Source of the DNA: Gammaproteobacteria bacterium
GTDB taxonomy: Bacteria > Pseudomonadota > Gammaproteobacteria > HK1
Assembly (NCBI GenBank): GCA_022822245.1
Contig: JAJECB010000089.1
Location: forward strand, 1 to 13,296
Length of the DNA stretch: 13,296 bases
Direction of reading: 5' to 3'
Below, one piece after another: positions 7,664 through 13,296 of the stretch (position 1 is its first letter; each line of letters begins with the position of its first letter). The notes under the pieces were generated by a model. The model saw only the letters and a program-made list of their open reading frames with translations, was not told where the DNA came from and ran no database searches. The position numbers and the translations under genes are program-made.

Positions 7664-9715
7664 ATGCGGGCATCGGGCCGGCGCAATGCACTCGCCGGAC
7701 TCGCGGCGGTGGCCGTCATGGTCGCGGTCGCAGCCCTGGCCCTCGACACCGCCTTCCCCTTGCCGGCGGCCAAGGGCCGGGACCTCTCGCGTGCCCTGCT
7801 TGCGAACGACGGCACCGCACTCCGGATTGCCATCACCGGCGACGACAAGTTCCGCCTGCGATCGAGCCTGTCCGACGTGGACCCGCGGTTCGTGCAACTG
7901 CTCATCGCCTGTGAGGACCGTCGCTTTGCCGCTCACCCGGGAGTCGACCCGCTGGCCGTGATGCGGGCGCTCAAGCAGTGGGCGACGTCGGGCCGGGTCG
8001 TCTCGGGCGCATCCACCCTGACCATGCAGGTCGCGCGTCTTCTGGAGCCGCGCCCGCGCACCCTCCGGTCCAAGGGCCTCGAGATGCTGCGCGCTCTTCA
8101 GCTCGAAGCGCATCTCTCCAAGCGGGAGATCCTCGAGCTCTACCTGACCCTGGCCCCCTACGGGGGAAACCTCGAAGGGGTCCGCGCCGCCTCTCTCGCA
8201 TGGCTGGGAAAGGAGCCCCGGCAACTGACGGACGCGGAGGCCGCCCTTCTCGTGGTGCTGCCGCAGGCTCCGAACCGCCTGCGCCCGGACCGGCACCCGG
8301 CCCTCGCCCGCGCCGCCCGCGACAAGGTATTGCGACAGGGGGTGAAACGCGGCGTCCTCACCGAGCGCGAAGCTTCGCTCGCGATGCGCGACGGGGTCCC
8401 CGACGCGCGCCGGCCCTTTCCGTTTCACGCCGTTCACCTCGCCGACCGCCTGTTCGCCATGCGCCCGGAGACCTCGGTGCGAACGCCGCTTCACGCCTCC
8501 CTTCAGATCCGGGCCGAGGCCCTCGCGGCCGCCCACGCGGCAAGGGCCGGTCCCGAGGCGGGAGCGGCGGTGCTCGTGGCTGATCACCGCGATGCGATGG
8601 CGGTGCGCGCCTGGGTCGGGAGCCCGGACTACCTGTCGAGGCCGAGGCTGGGAGCGGTCGACATGGTGAGAGCGATACGCTCGCCGGGCTCGACCCTGAA
8701 GCCCTTCATCTACGGCCTCGCCTTCGACCGGGCGCTGGCTCACCCCGACACGCGGGTGATGGATGCGCCCCGACTCTTCGGAAGCTACGCGCCCGACAAC
8801 TTCGACCGCCGTTATCGGGGGCCGGTGACGATGGCGGAGGCGTTGCGGCTGTCGCTCAACATCCCCGCCGTGGCGGTGATGGATCGGCTGGGGCCGCATC
8901 GCTTCACCCATGCCCTGGAGGCCGCCGGGGTCCCGCTTTCCCTGCCGTCCGGTGAGAGGCCCGGGCTGGCCGTGGCCCTCGGCGGGATCGGGCTCTCGCT
9001 GGACAAGCTGGTGACCCTCTATGGCGCCCTCGGCGCGGGCGGCGACGTGCGGCCGTTGCGGCTCGATCCGGACGCCGATGCGGGCCGGCCGCTCCGGCTG
9101 CTGACGGCCGGCACCGCCCACCGGGTCGCCGCCATTCTCGAAGACGCCCCCCCGCCGCGCGGGGCCGCCCCGGCGCGTCTGCTGGCCGGTGCGCCTCGCT
9201 TCGCGGCCAAGACAGGTACCTCGTTCGGCTTCCGCGACGCCTGGGCCGTCGGGGTCGACGGGCGATACGTGGCCGGCGTCTGGATCGGTCGGGTGGACGG
9301 CACGCCGCGTCCCGGTCGGGTCGGCCGGAACGATGCGCTGCCCCTGCTGCGCGCGGTGTTCGGGCTGTTGCCGCGTGACCCGACGCGGAAGCTGCCCACA
9401 CCGGTTCGCCCCCTGTCGGAGCCCGCCCCGCTTGCCCTCCGGAAGCTTGGGAACGCCTTCGAGCCCGATGCTGCTCAAGCGCCCGAGCTCGTGCTCGATT
9501 TTCCCCCCGACGGGGTAGCCCTGGACCTCTCGCGCGGAGGGCGCTTCCGGCCATTGCCCCTGCGAGCCAGGGGCGGGGTCGCTCCCATTCGATGGCTGGT
9601 GAACGGGCGCCCCCTGGACAAAGCGTCCTGGCATCCCGACGGCCCTGGCGCAGCGACGATTACCGCATTTGACACCTTGGGGCGTTCCGCCACCGCGTCC
9701 GTCTGGGTGGAATAG
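7664..9715 (+). CDS. pbpC: Penicillin-binding protein 1C (glycosyltransferase/transpeptidase)
   Basis: This 683-residue class A penicillin-binding protein polymerises lipid II and carries a transpeptidase domain. A membrane anchor spans about residues 11-28. The GT51 domain has EDRRFAAHPG with catalytic Glu84 and GASTLTMQVARLL (115-127). The transpeptidase domain has all three motifs: S343-T-L-K346, S397-L-N399 and K516-T-G518. Residues about 590-683 form the C-terminal domain typical of PBP1C (BiPBP_C), with LVLDFPPDGVALDL and FRPLPLRARGG. At 683 residues it is shorter than the roughly 770 of E. coli PbpC but no domain seems to be missing. It begins 19 bases after the alpha-2-macroglobulin stop, so the two are probably one operon. 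The known linkage suggests repair of peptidoglycan at sites of envelope attack, though this role is inferred in the literature rather than proven here. The ribosome-binding site is weak. Confidence 0.95.
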   Translation: MRASGRRNALAGLAAVAVMVAVAALALDTAFPLPAAKGRDLSRALLANDGTALRIAITGDDKFRLRSSLSDVDPRFVQLLIACEDRRFAAHPGVDPLAVMRALKQWATSGRVVSGASTLTMQVARLLEPRPRTLRSKGLEMLRALQLEAHLSKREILELYLTLAPYGGNLEGVRAASLAWLGKEPRQLTDAEAALLVVLPQAPNRLRPDRHPALARAARDKVLRQGVKRGVLTEREASLAMRDGVPDARRPFPFHAVHLADRLFAMRPETSVRTPLHASLQIRAEALAAAHAARAGPEAGAAVLVADHRDAMAVRAWVGSPDYLSRPRLGAVDMVRAIRSPGSTLKPFIYGLAFDRALAHPDTRVMDAPRLFGSYAPDNFDRRYRGPVTMAEALRLSLNIPAVAVMDRLGPHRFTHALEAAGVPLSLPSGERPGLAVALGGIGLSLDKLVTLYGALGAGGDVRPLRLDPDADAGRPLRLLTAGTAHRVAAILEDAPPPRGAAPARLLAGAPRFAAKTGTSFGFRDAWAVGVDGRYVAGVWIGRVDGTPRPGRVGRNDALPLLRAVFGLLPRDPTRKLPTPVRPLSEPAPLALRKLGNAFEPDAAQAPELVLDFPPDGVALDLSRGGRFRPLPLRARGGVAPIRWLVNGRPLDKASWHPDGPGAATITAFDTLGRSATASVWVE

Positions 9716-9726
9716 CGCCGCCGTGA

Positions 9727-9742
9727 CGGCGAGCGTTCGCCG
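9727..9742 (+). terminator. Short GC hairpin just after pbpC, possible transcript end
   Basis: CGGCGA (9727-9732) and TCGCCG (9737-9742) form a 6-bp stem with a 4-base GCGT loop, 11 bases after the pbpC stop. There is no T-run after it, so it does not meet the usual rule for an intrinsic terminator; in a genome this rich in GC such stems also arise by chance. A competing small stem, CGCCG/CGGCG, overlaps at 9719-9731. Confidence 0.2.
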
Positions 9743-9774
9743 GGAAGGCGGACGACTCGCACGAATTCCTTGGC

Positions 9775-9803
9775 TTGCGGACGGCTGGCGGGGTTTCCAA
9801 AAT
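9775..9803 (+). promoter_or_regulatory. Weak candidate promoter ahead of the DUF4384/caspase pair
   Basis: TTGCGG (9775-9780) and CAAAAT (9798-9803) stand 17 bases apart and match sigma-70 boxes at 3/6 and 4/6 positions. The 172-base gap 9716-9887 is where a separate promoter for the next two genes would be expected. An inverted repeat AAATGG (9800-9805) / CCATTT (9819-9824) overlaps the putative -10. The match is poor and the call rests mostly on position. Confidence 0.2.
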
Positions 9804-9887
9804 GGAGCCCTGCTCGTCCCATTTGTCGATATGGCAGGTTGGGTCGGAGAGGAGCCGGCTCGACGACCGGAAAGGGGGAGGAACGTC

Positions 9888-11633
9888 ATGACCAGTCTCA
9901 TTTCCGCCTTGCGCCAAGTCCGGATGCCGCGGCTCGTCCTTGTCGTATCGGCGATGACGGTGGCGTGGGTGTTCGCACTGCCGGCGCCGGCGTTCGCGGC
10001 CGGCAGCACGGGGTCGGCGCAGCCGGACCGCGCCCCGGCTTCGGCCGCGGCGGCGGAGTCCGAGCCCGCGGTTTCGCCCGCGGTGCGGCTCGCGGCGGAA
10101 CTCCTCGCCACGATCCCGCCCGGCTCTCGGCTCTCCCTCCGCCCCCTCGTCCCCCAGGAGACGGGGCTGCCGCAGGAGGTCGGCCGCCGGCTCTACGAGT
10201 CGATTCTGAACGCGGTGTTTCATGCCGCCCGGTCTCGAGAGGCCGTCGTGCTCCCCCGAGAGAGCCTTCGGAAGATCTACGAGAGCCTTTACGAGTTCAG
10301 CCAGGGGAACGTGGAATCCATGCTCCGGGAGGCGCGGGCGGATATCGAGGTGATCTGCGAGGCGTTCTCCGTGGCGGATGGAATCGATCTCTCCTGCGGA
10401 GCCTGGGATCTCGTGGGGACTTTCTCCCACGCGCGGGCCATGGCGCGCTTTCCGCTGGAGCGCCAGGTGGCACGGCTCGATCATGCGCTGGCCGAGATTG
10501 CGCGGCGCCTCGCGGAGGATGCCCCGGCAGTGGGCGAGGTCGAGCGGGTGATGATCATGGACGCCTCCATCGGTGCGCGCGGTGAGCTCGGCAACTTCGT
10601 CGGCAACAGCCTCGAAGGGAAGCTCATCGAGTGGATGGGGGAACGGGCGAAGGCCGAGGAGGAGAAAGTGCGGGTCGCGACGGCGCTCGGCACGGAACCG
10701 CCACCCCCCGCGGAGAGATTGACCTATCGCATGGAAGGAACCCTCTGGCGCCTCGACGACAAGCTGGTTCGCTTGGAGGTGCGCCTGAAGCACGGCGGCC
10801 GGACCCGCGTTGCGGCCAGCGCCGACATTGCCGCTTCCTCCCTGCCGGCACATCTTGTGAATACGAGCAAAGGTGGAGAGGGAGGCGGCCAGGCGCATGA
10901 GGCGGTGGCCGAGGCGGCGGTCTCCGAGCGCCTCGACCGGGTGTCCGCCCTTCGCGCCGCCCGCAACCTCGCCCGCGCCCGGGTCGTCGCCCAGGCGCTC
11001 GGCCTGCCGCCCCCCGGGGTGACGGTGGCGAGGACGGAGGCGAATGCGGTCATGGCCTTCGCGGGGTTCCTCGATCGCGGGCTGCCGGTGGACGAGCGCT
11101 TCAGCGACGTCTGGCCGGAGGGCGATCCCGGCTCGGAGGAACGGCTCGCGGTCCGGCTCACGGCTCGGGTAGTGCCCGTTGGCGGCCTCATCCGGCCCGC
11201 GGTGAGCGCGCGCCTCGACCGCAACGTGTATCGGGCGATGGAGCCCATGCGGATCGAGATCCGGAGCGAGGAGGCGGCCCACCTCGGGGTGTTCGCCTGG
11301 GGAGCGGACAACCGGGTGGTGCGGCTGTACCCGAGGGGGCGGGGGCAGCTCGGGATCGGCGCTGGCGAGACACTCGTTCTTCCTCGTCGGCGTGACGGGG
11401 ACATTCTGTCCGCACCGTTGCCGATAGCGGGCAACCGGGAGGACCACGAGGCGTTGGTGGTCGTCGCCTCCGCGCGCTCGATCGACTTCGCGGGCCTCGC
11501 CCCGGAGGTGGGGGCCACGCTCTCCGGTACCATGCAACGCGCGGTGGACGGGTCGGGCTTCCTCACCGCCCTCGCCGGCGAGGATCCGGCCCGCATGGCG
11601 GTAGTCTGGCTGCCGTACCAGGTCCACGATTGA
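9888..11633 (+). CDS. Exported protein with FlgO/CsgG-like region(s) and C-terminal DUF4384
   Basis: This is a 581-residue protein of unknown function. Residues 1-38 are a signal peptide with a long hydrophobic stretch (about 14-32) and cleavage near AFA|AG. A low-complexity Ala/Pro/Glu linker runs to about 65. Residues about 70-190 resemble the FlgO/CsgG-like folds seen in envelope lipoproteins (GLPQEVGRRLYESILNAV, then ADIEVICEAF). Residues about 215-320 look like a second copy of the same fold. Residues about 440-535 match DUF4384: ARLDRNVYRAMEPMRIEI, LGVFAWGADNRVVRLYP, and a final EALVVVASARSIDF. DUF4384 commonly accompanies caspase-like or kinase signalling proteins, and here a caspase gene follows 68 bases later. 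The ATG at 9888 follows a very strong GGGGGAGG (9874-9881) with 6-base spacing; an ATG at 9669 in the same frame would overlap pbpC and lack a signal peptide at its start. A regulatory or scaffold partner of the caspase is inference. Confidence 0.78.
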   Translation: MTSLISALRQVRMPRLVLVVSAMTVAWVFALPAPAFAAGSTGSAQPDRAPASAAAAESEPAVSPAVRLAAELLATIPPGSRLSLRPLVPQETGLPQEVGRRLYESILNAVFHAARSREAVVLPRESLRKIYESLYEFSQGNVESMLREARADIEVICEAFSVADGIDLSCGAWDLVGTFSHARAMARFPLERQVARLDHALAEIARRLAEDAPAVGEVERVMIMDASIGARGELGNFVGNSLEGKLIEWMGERAKAEEEKVRVATALGTEPPPPAERLTYRMEGTLWRLDDKLVRLEVRLKHGGRTRVAASADIAASSLPAHLVNTSKGGEGGGQAHEAVAEAAVSERLDRVSALRAARNLARARVVAQALGLPPPGVTVARTEANAVMAFAGFLDRGLPVDERFSDVWPEGDPGSEERLAVRLTARVVPVGGLIRPAVSARLDRNVYRAMEPMRIEIRSEEAAHLGVFAWGADNRVVRLYPRGRGQLGIGAGETLVLPRRRDGDILSAPLPIAGNREDHEALVVVASARSIDFAGLAPEVGATLSGTMQRAVDGSGFLTALAGEDPARMAVVWLPYQVHD

Positions 11634-11701
11634 CCGGCCCGGGGCGGGACGGAAGAGGCATCTCGTCAGATGGCGCCGGCCGGCGAGGAGGGGAGAGACC
11701 G

Positions 11702-13296
11702 ATGTCGAGGTTGATCCGAACGCCCGCGGGAAGGGCGCTCATGCATGCCCTGGTCACTCGGCAAGCGTTGGTCCGCCGTCTTCCCGCGGGCTTCCTGCTC
11801 CTGATTGCGGCGCTCTCGGGGCTCGCGCTGCCCGCCGGCGCGCGGGCGGAGCTCGCGAACCCGCGGGGGGTGGCGGTCATCATCGGCAACGCGGACTACG
11901 AGCACCGGGACGTCCCGGACGTGACGTTTGCGCACCGCGATGCCGACGCGTTCCGGCGCTACGTGGTGGACGTCCTCGGCTTCGACCCGGAGAACGTGGT
12001 CGATCTTCGCGACGCGACCCGACGGGAGCTCTTCGACGCGCTTGGCACGCGAAGCGATCCGCGGAGCCTCCTCTGGAGCTATCTCGACCCGGACGAGGGC
12101 TCGGACGTGGTGGTGTTCTACTCCGGTCACGGGGTTCCGGGGGTGAACGACAAGCAGGGCTACCTGCTGCCGGTGGATGCGGACCCGAAGGCGGCGGAGG
12201 ACGACGGCTACCCCATCGACCTCCTTTACCGGAACGTGGGCGAGCTTGCGGAGGCGCTCTCGGTCCGGGTGTACCTCGACGCGTGCTTCTCGGGGGGGAG
12301 CCACGAGGGGGGCCTCATTCGCAACGCGAGTCCGGTGTTCGTGGCGGCGTCCCTGCCGGAGGGGGTGGGGGACAAGGTGACGTCGCTCACGGCGGCGAGC
12401 GGGAAGCAGGTCGCGTCGTGGGACGAGGAGGCCCGCCACGGCCTCTTCACCCATCACCTCCTCGACGCGCTCTACGGGCGCGGCGATGCGGACGGGGACG
12501 GCAAGGTGACGGCGGCGGAGGCGAAGCGCTACCTCGATCGCCACATGACGCGCGCGGCGCGGCGCCAGCACCGCCGCATCCAGCAGGCGAGCCTGATGGG
12601 GGTGCACGATGCGGTGCTCGTATCGGCGGCGGCCGGCGGGGCGTTCCTCGTCCGGCCCGGATCCGAGGCCGCCGCGGAGACCGGCACCCCGCCGTCGGAG
12701 GGCGATCGCACCGGGACGACCGAGACCGCCGTCGCGGGCGAGACGCCTTCGCCACCCGTCGAGACGGCCGGGACCCCGGAGTCGAAGGAGAAGGCGCTCG
12801 GCCTCACCTACGAGCAGCGGGTGCTGGTGCAGCACGGATTGACGTCGCTCGGCGAGGATATTGGTCTTGCGGACGGCGTCTTCGGACGCCGGACCCGCGC
12901 GGGGATCCTGAGCTATCAGAAGAAGAAGGGCGTTCCGGAGACGGGCCACCTGACGCCCGAGCTCCGCGATGCCCTCGTCGCGCTCGGGGGGGCACACGCG
13001 AAGGAGCGCCGGGAGGAGGAGGCGGCTCGGCCGGAACGTGACCGGAAGAAGCCCCGACATCGATTCCGCGACTGCCCGGATTGTCCCGAGATGGTGGTGG
13101 TACCGTCGGGGAGCTACGAGATGGGCTCCCCGTCGAGTGAGGATGGTCGAGGTGCCGATGAAGGTCCGGCGCACCGGGTGAGCATCGCGGAGCCGTTTGC
13201 GGTGGGGGTGTACGAGGTGACGTTCCGGGAGTGGGACGCGTGCCGGCATGCCGGCGGTTGTTCGCACAATCCGGATGAAGAGGGATGGGGTCGGGG
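11702..13296 (+). CDS. Exported caspase-like protease (peptidase C14) with PG-binding and FGE/SUMF1 domains, partial at right edge
   Basis: The frame is open to the window end (531 complete residues, C-terminus missing). Residues 1-49 are a signal peptide with a long N-region, a hydrophobic core at 31-45 and cleavage at ARA|E. The caspase p20-like domain covers about 54-310: GVAVIIGNADY, then the catalytic dyad His143 in FYSGHG and Cys195 in LDACFSGG. Residues 262-273 (DADGDGKVTAAE) fit an EF-hand calcium loop. A Pro/Thr/Glu linker (about 320-362) leads to a peptidoglycan-binding domain (about 367-430, with VQHGLTSLG and DGVFGRRTRAGILSYQ). After a charged linker, CPDC (458-461) and EMVVVPSGSYEMGSP open an SUMF1/FGE fold, with DEGPAHRVSI and VGVYEVTFREWDACRHAGGC. 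AGGAGGGGAG (11686-11695) precedes the ATG at 11702; Met14 is an alternative start. The related caspases cleave after basic residues. Substrate is unknown, and whether the FGE domain is catalytic cannot be judged here. Confidence 0.88.
   Translation, partial: MSRLIRTPAGRALMHALVTRQALVRRLPAGFLLLIAALSGLALPAGARAELANPRGVAVIIGNADYEHRDVPDVTFAHRDADAFRRYVVDVLGFDPENVVDLRDATRRELFDALGTRSDPRSLLWSYLDPDEGSDVVVFYSGHGVPGVNDKQGYLLPVDADPKAAEDDGYPIDLLYRNVGELAEALSVRVYLDACFSGGSHEGGLIRNASPVFVAASLPEGVGDKVTSLTAASGKQVASWDEEARHGLFTHHLLDALYGRGDADGDGKVTAAEAKRYLDRHMTRAARRQHRRIQQASLMGVHDAVLVSAAAGGAFLVRPGSEAAAETGTPPSEGDRTGTTETAVAGETPSPPVETAGTPESKEKALGLTYEQRVLVQHGLTSLGEDIGLADGVFGRRTRAGILSYQKKKGVPETGHLTPELRDALVALGGAHAKERREEEAARPERDRKKPRHRFRDCPDCPEMVVVPSGSYEMGSPSSEDGRGADEGPAHRVSIAEPFAVGVYEVTFREWDACRHAGGCSHNPDEEGWGR

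Noticed and set aside
2101..7905. A 1934-codon open frame on the minus strand opposite the alpha-2-macroglobulin
   Set aside because: It mirrors the GC-rich codon pattern of the plus-strand gene, has no recognisable domain, and spans two clear plus-strand genes.
9669..9887. Upstream start at 9669 for the DUF4384 protein
   Set aside because: It overlaps the end of pbpC and places the signal peptide 73 residues inside the protein; the ATG at 9888 has a near-ideal ribosome-binding site.
7481..13267. Other long minus-strand open frames (7481-10111, 9660-11627, 11666-13267)
   Set aside because: They are rich in Arg, Gly, Pro and His, show no motif, and lie antisense to genes with intact catalytic motifs; they are shadows caused by high GC.
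1..13296. tRNA, rRNA, CRISPR array, insertion sequence or transposase
   Set aside because: I looked for cloverleaf-like sequences, regularly spaced repeats and transposase motifs and saw none; the inverted repeats at 862-912 are the only repeat-like element.

Overview
The window is a high-GC, densely coded stretch with every recognisable gene on the + strand. It looks like a Gram-negative proteobacterium: it carries a penicillin-binding protein 1C next to a bacterial alpha-2-macroglobulin, several Sec-type signal peptides, and an AAA-like/PD-(D/E)XK family that I associate with purple sulfur and related gammaproteobacteria. The phylum-level placement is fairly safe. Anything finer is a guess.

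Positions 1-813 hold the 3' part of an AAA-like ATPase / PD-(D/E)XK gene that enters from the left edge. It is damaged: two opposite one-base frame changes bracket the catalytic Asp, and the codon where the family normally stops reads TCA. Positions 814-964 are a compact regulatory stretch with nested inverted repeats, then an AT-rich patch with a perfect TATAAT inside a 7-bp palindrome. Positions 965-2072 encode a type II toxin-antitoxin pair: an Xre/MbcA/ParS-type antitoxin and, overlapping it by 41 bases, a RES-domain NAD+-degrading toxin. This segment reads as accessory DNA.

Positions 2073-2364 (292 bases) contain no convincing gene, terminator or repeat; only a GGAG ribosome-binding site at 2354-2357 stands out. 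Positions 2365-9715 are a two-gene envelope operon: a thioester-type alpha-2-macroglobulin (exported protease trap) and, 19 bases later, pbpC (peptidoglycan glycosyltransferase/transpeptidase). This pairing is well known and is thought to protect and repair the envelope.

After a 172-base gap, 9888-13296 hold a second exported pair: a DUF4384-type protein with a signal peptide, and a signal-peptide-bearing caspase-like protease (peptidase C14) followed by an EF-hand-like calcium loop, a peptidoglycan-binding domain and the beginning of a formylglycine-generating-enzyme (SUMF1/FGE) fold that runs off the right edge. The caspase / peptidoglycan-binding / FGE fusion with its DUF4384 partner is the most unusual part of the window. 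All four products from 2365 onward are predicted to be exported or inner-membrane anchored facing the periplasm, so the right-hand 11 kb reads as a block of envelope-protection and proteolysis genes.
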